A stretch of DNA of 6,461 nucleotides, taken from NCBI GenBank assembly GCA_947632275.1, contig CANROR010000067.1, positions 1 through 6,461 of the forward strand, read 5' to 3'. The stretch's first letter is position 1. Each line of letters begins with the position of its first letter. Position numbers and translations under genes: made by a program. This document shows positions 1 to 6,357 of the stretch, piece after piece. Source of the stretch: an uncultured Bacilli bacterium. GTDB lineage: Bacteria; Bacillota_I; Bacilli_A; RF39; UBA660. The notes beneath the pieces are model-generated. The model searched no databases. It was not told the origin of the DNA and saw only the letters and a list, made by a program, of their open reading frames with translations.

Positions 1-1
1 A

Positions 2-262
2 TTCTACGAAGCTTTAATTAAAGATAGTCAAGAAATGCAAACTGCAGTCGAAAAAGTTATTCGCGATTATGGTTCTGAGCAAAATGCTTTAAATAACTAT
101 TGGGGTATTAGAGCTCTATGGGCCGCACGTAGTTATCCAAATAGCAGTGAAGTTCGTTTTGAAATCTATAATACTTTAAAAAATCTAACTAATGATTTTG
201 AAAAAGATGAAATCTATATGAGCGAATGGCAACAAGATGCAAGCAACTTAAATGTTGAATAA
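2..262 (+). CDS. Unrecognised protein, C-terminal part (5' end outside window)
   Basis: The reading frame is open from the first full codon at base 2, so the ATG at 35 is probably internal and the gene begins upstream of the window. About 86 residues are visible, ending in TAA at 260-262. The segment is rich in charged and polar residues and looks mostly helical, with an aromatic patch around NNYWGIRALWAARSYP (about residues 32-47 of the visible part). I see no membrane segment, metal-binding motif or catalytic signature and do not recognise the family. A terminator follows within about 5 bases of the stop, which supports this being the true end of the transcription unit. It is real coding sequence by codon texture and by the terminator placement; the function is unknown. 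Confidence 0.7.
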   Translation, partial: FYEALIKDSQEMQTAVEKVIRDYGSEQNALNNYWGIRALWAARSYPNSSEVRFEIYNTLKNLTNDFEKDEIYMSEWQQDASNLNVE

Positions 263-266
263 AATT

Positions 267-286
267 AGGCTTTTTAGCCTTTTTTT
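267..286 (+). terminator. Short intrinsic terminator after the first gene
   Basis: AGGCT at 267-271 pairs with AGCCT at 276-280 around a TTTT loop, and six T residues (281-286) follow. The 5-bp stem is short, so termination may be partial. The T-tract ends at the TG of the next gene's extended -10 element. Confidence 0.7.
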
Positions 287-294
287 GTTATAAT
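286..294 (+). promoter_or_regulatory. Extended -10 promoter for tsaC
   Basis: TGTTATAAT at 286-294 is a perfect extended -10 (TGn plus TATAAT). At 16-18 base spacing the -35 region would fall inside the terminator stem and shows no TTGACA match, so the TGn element probably substitutes for it. Initiation about 7 bases downstream would be near 300-302, leaving a leader of only about 10 bases before the ATG at 311. Confidence 0.65.
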
Positions 295-310
295 AATTTA
301 GTGATTTTAA

Positions 311-904
311 ATGAATGAAATAGAAAAAGAAATATTAAATGGAAAATTAGTTATTATGCCGACCGATACCACGTATGGCTTGGTATGTGATGCCACCAAT
401 GAAGAAGCGGTCAAAAATGTTTTTAAGGCCAAAGAAAGAGATTTTTCGAAACCTTTAATTATCTTAGTAAGTGATCTTAATATGCTAGAAGAATATACTC
501 AAAATATTAGTGATTTAGAAAAACAAATTGTTTCTAAATATTGGCCTGGCCCTTTAAGTATCTTATTTTTAAAAAATGCTAAAATCAGTGATTTAGTTAC
601 CGCGGGTAGTCCTTATGTGGCCATTCGCATGCCTAATGATGCTAATTTAAGAAACTTAATAAAAAAGATCAAACGACCAATTGTAGCCACAAGTGCTAAT
701 ATCTCAGGAAGCGAAATAATTACAGATGTTAAAACAATTGAAAAAGAATTATTAGCCAAAATAGATTATGTAGTTGATGGGGGAATTATTACTTCTAGTC
801 CATCAACTTTAATTAAAGTAGAAAATGATAAAATTCAAATCCTTCGAAGTGGTATTTTAACAAGTCAAATCAAAAAAGATTTTAAAGAAAAAGTATTAGA
901 TTAA
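311..904 (+). CDS. tsaC: L-threonylcarbamoyladenylate synthase, YrdC/Sua5 family (TsaC-type)
   Basis: This cytoplasmic enzyme makes threonylcarbamoyl-AMP from threonine, bicarbonate and ATP, the first step of t6A formation at A37 of ANN-decoding tRNAs; TsaB, TsaD and TsaE complete the pathway and are not in this window. The 197 residues are essentially one YrdC domain: PTDTTYGL at 17-24, KxRxxxKPL with K41, R43 and K47, WPGPLS at 78-83, AIRMP at 104-108, TSANISG at 127-133, STL at 165-167 and RSG at 179-181. It lacks the extra C-terminal domain of the roughly 340-residue Sua5 form. The ATG at 311 is the best start; there is no strong ribosome binding site, only GTGAT at 301-305. It is transcribed from the extended -10 at 286-294. 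Its last 9 bases overlap the end of murE on the other strand. Family assignment is firm; the choice between the names tsaC and ywlC/sua5 is nomenclature. Confidence 0.94.
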   Translation: MNEIEKEILNGKLVIMPTDTTYGLVCDATNEEAVKNVFKAKERDFSKPLIILVSDLNMLEEYTQNISDLEKQIVSKYWPGPLSILFLKNAKISDLVTAGSPYVAIRMPNDANLRNLIKKIKRPIVATSANISGSEIITDVKTIEKELLAKIDYVVDGGIITSSPSTLIKVENDKIQILRSGILTSQIKKDFKEKVLD

Positions 905-931
905 ATTTTTTAAATAATCTAATACTTCTTC
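887..931. terminator. Palindrome over the tsaC/murE convergent stops, likely bidirectional terminator
   Basis: Bases 891-903 pair perfectly with 915-927 (13 bp), and the pairing continues to 887/931 with one mismatch (890/928), around an 11-base loop AATTTTTTAAA. The stop codons of both genes (tsaC 902-904, murE 898-896) lie in or at the edge of the hairpin. Downstream of the hairpin each strand is T-rich: CTTCTTC for tsaC and TTTCTTTAAA for murE, though neither has a clean run of T. The bidirectional terminator role is inferred from structure and position. Confidence 0.65.
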
Positions 932-2260
932 TTTATCACTTAAATGATATTTTTCATGACCAATAATTTGATAATCTTCATGACCTTTTCCTAAAATAAG
1001 TAAAATATCATCTTTTTCTAACATATCTAAACCTTTTTTAATAGCTTCTTTACGATCGAAGATAACTTGATAGTTGTCTTTTTTTACGCCTTTTAAAATA
1101 TCATTCATAATAGCTTCCGGATCTTCAGTTCGCGGATTATCATTCGTGAAAATGACAAAATCAGACTTTTCGGTGGCAATATTACCCATGATTGGTCTTT
1201 TTAAAGGATCGCGATCGCCACCACAACCAATAATCGTAATAATTTGTTTTTGTTTTAATTCATTATAAGAATCAATGATTTTTTCTACGGCATCGGGCGT
1301 ATGCGCATAATCAATGACGACATAAGCATTTTTCCCTTCGTAGGTTTCGCATCTACCCACAGGAGCTTTAATATTAGGCATTATTTCTAATAATAAATTA
1401 ATATCGATACCTAAAGCTTGCCCAATGGCTAAAGCCGTTAAAAAATTATAAATATTAAATTTACCGGTTAGGTTATAGGTTACTTGATAATTATTGCCTA
1501 GAAAAGCAAAATTTAAAGTTGTTTTCGCCGGCGTAAAATGATAATTTAAAATTTTAAAATCGCCATTGTAACCGAAAGTAAGATGCTTTGGCCATTTTTC
1601 CAAAAAGGATGGGGCATATTTATCATCGCTATTGGCAATAAAAATACCATCAGATGTTAAATAATTTAAAATTTTTAATTTTTCATGTAAATAATTTTCC
1701 ATGGTTTTATGAAAATCTAAATGATCTTCGGTCAAATTAGTAAAGGCGCCAATTTTTAATTTAAGACCGGCGATTCTTTCGTAATATAAAGAATGACTAC
1801 TTATTTCCATGACAACATGGGTGCAACCTTTATTTTGGGCATCTAACAAGAGTTTATATAAAGTTAAAATGTCGGGAGTGGTATTTTCTAAAACTTGAAT
1901 TTCTTCGCCAAAGTAAAAGCCAATAGTTCCAAGATAGGCTACTTTATAGCCTAAAGCTTTTAACATTTGATAAGTTAAAAAACAAGTAGTAGTTTTGCCA
2001 TTAGTTCCCGTGAGACCAATGAAAGTCATATCTTTAAATTCGCTAGAATATTCCTTAACTAAAGCCTTTTTTAAATATTCTTCGGTGGAAGGAACAACTT
2101 CTACCTCCACACTTGCCTTCATAGGATGTTCGGCAATAATTTTGCTAGCTCCATTGTTAATCGCATTAGATATATAATCATGTCCATCGACGGTGTGACC
2201 TTTAATCGCCACGAAAATTTGACCATTTTGAACTTTGCGTGAATCAGTTTCGTACTTCAT
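896..2260 (-). CDS. murE: UDP-N-acetylmuramoyl-L-alanyl-D-glutamate--2,6-diaminopimelate ligase
   Basis: MurE is the cytoplasmic ATP-dependent Mur ligase that adds the third residue of the peptidoglycan stem peptide. Of 454 residues, the N-terminal substrate domain has SRKVQNGQIFVAIKG (7-21), the central ATPase has the P-loop GTNGKTTT (85-92), TTPD (127-130), MEISSHS (151-157) and the likely carbamylated lysine K194 in HEKLKIL, and the C-terminal domain has DYAHTPD (317-323), GCGGDRDP (345-352), DNPRTED (374-380) and GKGHEDYQ (424-431). DNPR is the meso-diaminopimelate signature; lysine-adding enzymes differ there. The start is the ATG at 2260, with GAGGG (plus-strand 2271-2275) 10 bases upstream. 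Reading upstream in frame there is a TAA and no ATG, GTG or TTG before it, so the protein truly lacks the roughly 25-30 residue N-terminal lead of many MurE proteins. It stands alone here, not in a dcw cluster. Function is confident; the substrate is inferred from the motif. Confidence 0.95.
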   Translation of the reverse strand: MKYETDSRKVQNGQIFVAIKGHTVDGHDYISNAINNGASKIIAEHPMKASVEVEVVPSTEEYLKKALVKEYSSEFKDMTFIGLTGTNGKTTTCFLTYQMLKALGYKVAYLGTIGFYFGEEIQVLENTTPDILTLYKLLLDAQNKGCTHVVMEISSHSLYYERIAGLKLKIGAFTNLTEDHLDFHKTMENYLHEKLKILNYLTSDGIFIANSDDKYAPSFLEKWPKHLTFGYNGDFKILNYHFTPAKTTLNFAFLGNNYQVTYNLTGKFNIYNFLTALAIGQALGIDINLLLEIMPNIKAPVGRCETYEGKNAYVVIDYAHTPDAVEKIIDSYNELKQKQIITIIGCGGDRDPLKRPIMGNIATEKSDFVIFTNDNPRTEDPEAIMNDILKGVKKDNYQVIFDRKEAIKKGLDMLEKDDILLILGKGHEDYQIIGHEKYHLSDKEEVLDYLKNLI

Positions 2261-2295
2261 AAAAACACTTCCCTCATAATTTCTAATATAATTGT

Positions 2296-2304
2296 ATTAT
2301 AACA
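2296..2304 (-). promoter_or_regulatory. Extended -10 promoter for murE
   Basis: On the minus strand, bases 2304 to 2296 read TGTTATAAT, the same extended -10 as upstream of tsaC. No convincing -35 is seen at 17-18 base spacing. Initiation about 7 bases further (near 2289) would give a leader of about 29 bases carrying the GAGGG ribosome binding site. Confidence 0.65.
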
Positions 2305-2305
2305 T

Positions 2306-2334
2306 TTGTTTTAAATTCTTAGTAGTGGTATAAT
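2306..2334 (+). promoter_or_regulatory. Promoter for trpS
   Basis: TTGTTT at 2306-2311 is a plausible -35, followed by a 17-base spacer and TATAAT at 2329-2334, preceded by TG (TGGTATAAT, extended -10). The start of transcription should be near 2341, which places the ribosome binding site at the very 5' end of the mRNA. There is no room for a T-box or other riboswitch leader. Confidence 0.72.
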
Positions 2335-2344
2335 TAATTAATAT

Positions 2345-2349
2345 GGAGG
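2345..2349 (+). promoter_or_regulatory. Ribosome binding site fixing the trpS start
   Basis: GGAGG lies 5 bases before the ATG at 2355. An in-frame ATG at 2343 would add MEDY, but it overlaps this site and has no binding site of its own, so 2355 is preferred. Confidence 0.85.
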
Positions 2350-2354
2350 ATTAT

Positions 2355-3437
2355 ATGAAAAAGATTATTTTGACTGGTGATAGACCAACTGGTAGATTGC
2401 ATTTAGGTCATTATGTTGGTTCGATTAAAAGAAGAGTTGAATTACAAAATACTGATGCTTTCGATGAAATCTATATTATGATTGCTGATAGTCAAGCTTT
2501 AACGGATAATTTTGATAATCCTCAAAAGATAAGAGATAATGTGATTGAAGTGGCTTTAGATTATCTAGCTTGTGGCATTGATCCGAAAAAAGCCAATATT
2601 TTTATTCAATCAACCGTTGATGCTTTAACGGAACTTACTTTTTATTATATGAATTTAGTTACTTTAAGTCGGTTACAAAGAAATCCTACGGTTAAAAACG
2701 AAATTAAAATGCGGGGCTTTGAAAAGAGTATTCCGGTTGGTTTTTTAAATTATCCGATTAGTCAAGCCGCAGATATAACGGCTTTTGAAGCTACTTGTGT
2801 ACCCGTTGGGGATGATCAATTACCCATGCTTGAACAAACCAGAGAAATTGTTCGGAGTTTTAATAATATCTATGGCGAAACTTTAGTCGAACCCGAAGCT
2901 TATGTGGGGGAAAATGAAATTTCCCGGCGCCTTCCTGGCATTGATGGCAAAGCGAAAATGAGTAAATCTTTAGGCAATTGCATTTATCTAGCCGATGATG
3001 AAGAAACGATTCGGAAAAAAGTTATGCAAATGTATACGGATCCCAATCATATTAATATATCCGATCCGGGTAGGGTAGAAGGCAATGTCGTTTTTACTTA
3101 TTTAGATGTTTTTGCCACAGATGCGGATTTTGCCAAATATTTACCTGAATTTAAGAATTTGGTTGATTTAAAAGCCCATTATGAACAAGGCGGCGTTGGT
3201 GATGTTACCATTAAAAAGTTCTTAAATAATGTTTTACAAGATGTTTTAAGACCGATTCGCGAAAAAAGAAAAGAATATAGTCAAAATATTGAATTAGTCT
3301 ATGATATCTTAGAAGAAGGCTCTAAAAAAGCCCAAGTAAAAGCTAATGAAACGTTAGCAAAGGTCAAAGAAGCCATGCAAATAGATTATTTTAATGGCGA
3401 TAAATTTAAAAACGAAATTAAAGCAAAATATGAATAA
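2355..3437 (+). CDS. trpS: Tryptophan--tRNA ligase (TrpRS, GDRPTG-type)
   Basis: This is the cytoplasmic class I aminoacyl-tRNA synthetase that charges tRNA-Trp. The 360 residues show the Rossmann catalytic domain with GDRPTGRLHLGHYVGS (8-23, HLGH as the HIGH signature at 16-19), PISQAADI (134-141), VGDDQLPMLEQTREI (151-165) and KMSKSLGN (201-208), followed by a helical anticodon-binding region. It belongs to the GDRPTG subtype found in streptococci, not the GIQPSG subtype typified by Bacillus; length is slightly above the roughly 340 usual for streptococci. The ATG at 2355 is chosen because GGAGG lies 5 bases before it. The gene is driven by a promoter facing murE and is followed after 22 bases by the GH31-like gene with no terminator between, so the two probably share an mRNA. 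No partner TrpRS is visible in the window. Confidence 0.96.
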   Translation: MKKIILTGDRPTGRLHLGHYVGSIKRRVELQNTDAFDEIYIMIADSQALTDNFDNPQKIRDNVIEVALDYLACGIDPKKANIFIQSTVDALTELTFYYMNLVTLSRLQRNPTVKNEIKMRGFEKSIPVGFLNYPISQAADITAFEATCVPVGDDQLPMLEQTREIVRSFNNIYGETLVEPEAYVGENEISRRLPGIDGKAKMSKSLGNCIYLADDEETIRKKVMQMYTDPNHINISDPGRVEGNVVFTYLDVFATDADFAKYLPEFKNLVDLKAHYEQGGVGDVTIKKFLNNVLQDVLRPIREKRKEYSQNIELVYDILEEGSKKAQVKANETLAKVKEAMQIDYFNGDKFKNEIKAKYE

Positions 3438-3446
3438 AAAAGAATT

Positions 3447-3462
3447 GGGGTGATGAGATGTG
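3447..3462 (+). promoter_or_regulatory. Ribosome binding site and GTG start of the GH31-like gene
   Basis: GGGGTGAT (3447-3454) matches the GGAGGTGAT consensus in all but one base and lies 5 bases before GTG at 3460. Nearby ATGs at 3453, 3458, 3464 and 3470 are all out of frame with the long reading frame, and the next in-frame ATG is about 170 codons later, so GTG is the start. Confidence 0.8.
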
Positions 3463-5841
3463 AATGAAAATGGTGCACTAGCCAATACTAAAGCTATTTT
3501 CAAAGGAAAATATTATCGAATTACGATTTTAAGTGAACGTTTAGTTCGTTTAGAATATAATGTTGATGGTAAATTTAATGATAATTTATCCACTTTAGTT
3601 AAAAATCGTAATTTTCCGTTTCCTTCTTTTAAAGTGGAAGAAGATGAAAAATATTTAGTCATTACCACTCAATATTTTTCTTTGCAATATGCCAAAGATA
3701 AACCTTTTTTAGGCCCTAAATATGCACCCGATTCTAATTTAAAAATAGCACTTTTAAAATCTGATAAAACTTGGTATTATTCGCATCCCGAAGCGCGTAA
3801 TTTTAAAGCTGATGCTTTTAGTTTAGATGATTTTGATGGCAAAAATGTTGCTTTAAATAAAGGCCTTTATTCGACTGATGGTTTTGCAACCCTTGATGAT
3901 ACTAAAAATTTACAAATTAATGAATATGGTTTTTTAACTGAAAATACTATTAAACGGGTGGATATGTATGTTTTCATGTACAAAAGAGATTTTGGCCGTT
4001 GTTTAAAAGATTATTTCACTTTGACTGGTTATCCGCCTTTAATTCCACGTTATGCTTTAGGCGTATGGTGGAATCGAGAAAAAGTTTATTCCGAAAAAGA
4101 TTTAGAAATTATTGTTAATACTTTTCAAAAATATCAAATACCGTTGGCAGTCATGTTATTAAGTGAATTTTGGCATATTAAAGATCCTAACAATTATAAT
4201 TTATATAAAACAGGTTTTTCCTTTAATCATGATTTATTTCCTTTACCTAAGGAATTTATCCATCGGATGAATAACTATGGTATTCATGTTGGTTTAAATA
4301 TAGATCCTACGGAAGGGGTAAGGAAAGAGGAAGAAGCTTATGCTCAATTTGAACAAGAATTTAATACTCAAAATAAAGAAAATGTTCCTTTTAATATTAT
4401 GAATCCGGCTTTTGTTAAACTCTATTTACAAGCCTTAATTAGTCCTTTAATCAATATGGGTGTTGATTGTTTGTGGTTAGATTATAAAAAGGATTTAGCT
4501 TCTTTACAAGCCTTAAATTATTATCAATTCCAAAATTATAAAGCTTTTTCTAATAAAAGACCTTTAGTCTTAACGCGAAATCCCCTAGTGGCGCCGCATA
4601 ACTATAATGTTTTATATTCGGGCCAAACTATCGTTAGTTGGGATACTTTAAAATATTTACCTTTTTTCAATGCTTTAGCAGCGAATAAAGGTATTTCGTG
4701 GTGGAGTCATGATGTCGGTGGTTTTAAAGGCGGAACGGAAGAAGATGATTTATACTTACGTTATGTGGAATTTTCAACATTTAGTCCAATTTTTCGCATC
4801 AGTGCTCGCCGTGGTCCTTATTATAAAAAAGAACCTTGGCTATGGGATATTAAAACTTTCACCGTGGCTCGCGAATATTTTTGGTTACGTCATCGGTTAA
4901 TTCCTTATATCTATTCTGAAGGTTATAATTATCATAAAAATGGGATGCCTTTAGTACAACCAATGTATTATAGTTATCCTGAAGTTTATGACGAACCTTT
5001 ATATCGGAATGAATATTATTTTGGGAAAGAATTATTTGTTTGTCCGATTACGAAACCGATGAATCCTTTAATTAATCGGTCCATTCATCGCATCTTTTTA
5101 CCAAATGGGGTTTGGTATGACTTTAAGACCGGTAAGAAATTCGTGGGGAATAAACGTTATGTATCTTTTTATAACGAAGAAAATTATCCGGTTTTTGCCA
5201 AAAGTGGGGCTATTATTCCTTTGGCTAATTTGGGTGAAAATAAAAATGATACCCGGATTCCAACCGATTTGGAAATCAATGTTTTCCCGGGCGAAAATAA
5301 TACTTATAAACTTTACGAAGATGATGGCGTATCAAATGAATACCAAAATGGTAAATTTTGTATCACGGCTATTGATTATAATTATTTACAAAATAACTAT
5401 ACTTTAATTATTCACCCTTTAGAAGGTGATGTTTCCATTTTGCCGGAAAAAAGAAATTATATTATTAGATTTCGCAATACGCGGAAGGCGGAAGATGTTA
5501 AAGTTTATGTTAATCAAGATATTCATGAAGAAATTGAGGCCTTTGAAGATGAAAATGATTTTGTGGTCGCTATAAAAAATGTGGCCACGGCGCGCCAATT
5601 AACGGTTAATTGTAAAGGTCAAGATATTGAAATTGATGCTACCCATATTATTAATGAAGATATTAATTCTATTATTAATGATTTAAAAATTGAAACAACT
5701 TTAAAAGAACAAATAGCCAATGTTATGTTTGGTAATATGGATATTCGTAAGAAAAGAATAGCCCTAAAGAAAATTAAAAAATTAGATAAGAACTTTAAAA
5801 GAATGTTCTTGAAATTGCTTGAATACATCGCCGAAATTTAA
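3460..5841 (+). CDS. Glycoside hydrolase family 31-like protein with altered active site
   Basis: GH31 proteins are mostly retaining alpha-glucosidases and related alpha-glycan enzymes. The 793-residue product has the family layout: N-terminal beta-sandwich (about 1-195, with GLYSTDGFATLDD at 135-147), TIM barrel (about 196-490: PRYALGVWWNR 196-206, GVDCLWLDYKKD 334-345, WWSHDVGG 414-421, FSPIFR 441-446), then C-terminal beta domains (about 500-720, with LYEDDG at 618-623). Asp341 aligns with the catalytic nucleophile. By eye alignment with related alpha-glucosidases, the acid/base Asp of FSGD is Gln389 (YSGQ), the Arg of SHRY is Asn381, the Asp of LDMDWH is Ser235 and the His of RLHS is Ser448. 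A basic, probably helical extension (about 725-793) is extra. There is no signal peptide, so it is probably cytoplasmic. It sits 22 bases after trpS in a likely operon. The fold is confident; catalytic activity and substrate are uncertain. Confidence 0.88.
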   Translation: MNENGALANTKAIFKGKYYRITILSERLVRLEYNVDGKFNDNLSTLVKNRNFPFPSFKVEEDEKYLVITTQYFSLQYAKDKPFLGPKYAPDSNLKIALLKSDKTWYYSHPEARNFKADAFSLDDFDGKNVALNKGLYSTDGFATLDDTKNLQINEYGFLTENTIKRVDMYVFMYKRDFGRCLKDYFTLTGYPPLIPRYALGVWWNREKVYSEKDLEIIVNTFQKYQIPLAVMLLSEFWHIKDPNNYNLYKTGFSFNHDLFPLPKEFIHRMNNYGIHVGLNIDPTEGVRKEEEAYAQFEQEFNTQNKENVPFNIMNPAFVKLYLQALISPLINMGVDCLWLDYKKDLASLQALNYYQFQNYKAFSNKRPLVLTRNPLVAPHNYNVLYSGQTIVSWDTLKYLPFFNALAANKGISWWSHDVGGFKGGTEEDDLYLRYVEFSTFSPIFRISARRGPYYKKEPWLWDIKTFTVAREYFWLRHRLIPYIYSEGYNYHKNGMPLVQPMYYSYPEVYDEPLYRNEYYFGKELFVCPITKPMNPLINRSIHRIFLPNGVWYDFKTGKKFVGNKRYVSFYNEENYPVFAKSGAIIPLANLGENKNDTRIPTDLEINVFPGENNTYKLYEDDGVSNEYQNGKFCITAIDYNYLQNNYTLIIHPLEGDVSILPEKRNYIIRFRNTRKAEDVKVYVNQDIHEEIEAFEDENDFVVAIKNVATARQLTVNCKGQDIEIDATHIINEDINSIINDLKIETTLKEQIANVMFGNMDIRKKRIALKKIKKLDKNFKRMFLKLLEYIAEI

Positions 5842-5847
5842 TATAAT
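5819..5847 (+). promoter_or_regulatory. Promoter for the small membrane protein gene
   Basis: TTGAAT at 5819-5824 and TATAAT at 5842-5847 are separated by an ideal 17 bases. The -35 lies inside the last codons of the GH31-like gene and the -10 starts one base after its stop. The predicted start of transcription near 5854 leaves a leader of about 20 bases. Confidence 0.65.
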
Positions 5848-5873
5848 AAAACCAATACTGGTGGTGAAAATAG

Positions 5874-6263
5874 ATGGAATATAAAATAAGTATTATCTCG
5901 GGAATTGTTACCTTTTTTGTTGTTTTCTTAGTTGATTATTTTGCTATTTTATTACCTAAAACTAAAGTTATAAGTGGTAAAAAAACTAAAAAAAATAAGA
6001 AAAAAGAAACTACTATCATGGAATTGGAATATCTAAAAAATCGTTTTAAATTAGATTTATTTAAAGTGGATTTAGATTATTGCATTAAATGGTTTGCTTT
6101 TTTAAATTCGTTTATTATATCTATAACTTCAACCATTATCATGTTAATACCATGGAATATGATTTTTCAATTAATGATTGGTTTTGTATTACTTATGGGT
6201 CTCATTTATTCTTTATATGAATTATTTGGTAGACACTTAGTAAAAAAAGGATGGACAAGATAA
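5874..6263 (+). CDS. Small membrane protein, probably three transmembrane helices
   Basis: The 129-residue product has a hydrophobic helix at about 6-27, a strongly basic stretch at 31-44 (KKTKKNKKK at 36-44), an amphipathic charged helix at about 48-70 (MELEYLKNRFKLDL region), two closely spaced hydrophobic helices at about 72-93 and 95-115, and a basic C-terminus. By the positive-inside rule the lysine-rich loop is cytoplasmic and the N-terminus outside. TM1, a charged cytoplasmic helix and a TM pair is a layout also seen in minimal Oxa1-superfamily proteins (EMC3/DUF106), but I see no sequence signature that proves such a relation. The ATG at 5874 follows GGTGGTGA (5860-5867) by 6 bases. 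It lies 32 bases after the GH31-like gene, with its own likely promoter and a terminator just downstream. I do not recognise the family; function unknown. Confidence 0.8.
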   Translation: MEYKISIISGIVTFFVVFLVDYFAILLPKTKVISGKKTKKNKKKETTIMELEYLKNRFKLDLFKVDLDYCIKWFAFLNSFIISITSTIIMLIPWNMIFQLMIGFVLLMGLIYSLYELFGRHLVKKGWTR

Positions 6264-6277
6264 TATAAATAATAATG

Positions 6278-6310
6278 AATAATCAGAAAAATTGCTTCTG
6301 ATTATTTTTT
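6278..6310 (+). terminator. Intrinsic terminator after the small membrane protein gene
   Basis: AATAATCAGAA (6278-6288) pairs perfectly with TTCTGATTATT (6296-6306) around a 7-base loop AAATTGC, an 11-bp stem whose 3' side runs into a T-tract (6305-6310). It begins 15 bases after the stop codon. Confidence 0.85.
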
Positions 6311-6334
6311 TATAAATTTCAATTTGGGGCTTGA

Positions 6335-6357
6335 ATATATATATATATATATATATA
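6335..6357. repeat. Alternating A/T dinucleotide tract
   Basis: Bases 6335-6357 are a strictly alternating A/T run of 23 bases, ending exactly where the group II intron boundary GTGCG begins. Such a run is self-complementary, could fold as a hairpin or melt easily, and is prone to length change by slippage. Confidence 0.95.

Noticed and set aside
1074..1268. 64-codon plus-strand open frame inside murE
   Set aside because: It lies opposite well-conserved MurE motifs (GCGGDRDP, DNPR), has no ribosome binding site of note, and is a shadow of murE.
1995..2177. 60-codon plus-strand open frame inside murE
   Set aside because: It is antisense to the P-loop region of murE and has no family features.
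2343..2354. Earlier in-frame ATG for trpS at 2343
   Set aside because: It overlaps the GGAGG ribosome binding site that serves the ATG at 2355 and would leave almost no leader.
4709..5407. Two plus-strand open frames (4709-4900 and 5105-5407) inside the GH31-like gene
   Set aside because: Both lie in another frame of a strongly conserved protein; their hydrophobic look follows from the AT-rich codons of the real frame.
5619..5828. 69-codon minus-strand open frame at the end of the GH31-like gene
   Set aside because: It is an antisense shadow of the lysine- and isoleucine-rich tail, with no supporting promoter or binding site.
311..6263. TGA read as tryptophan (mycoplasma-type code)
   Set aside because: The long reading frames contain TGG tryptophans at conserved positions and no in-frame TGA is needed to complete any domain.
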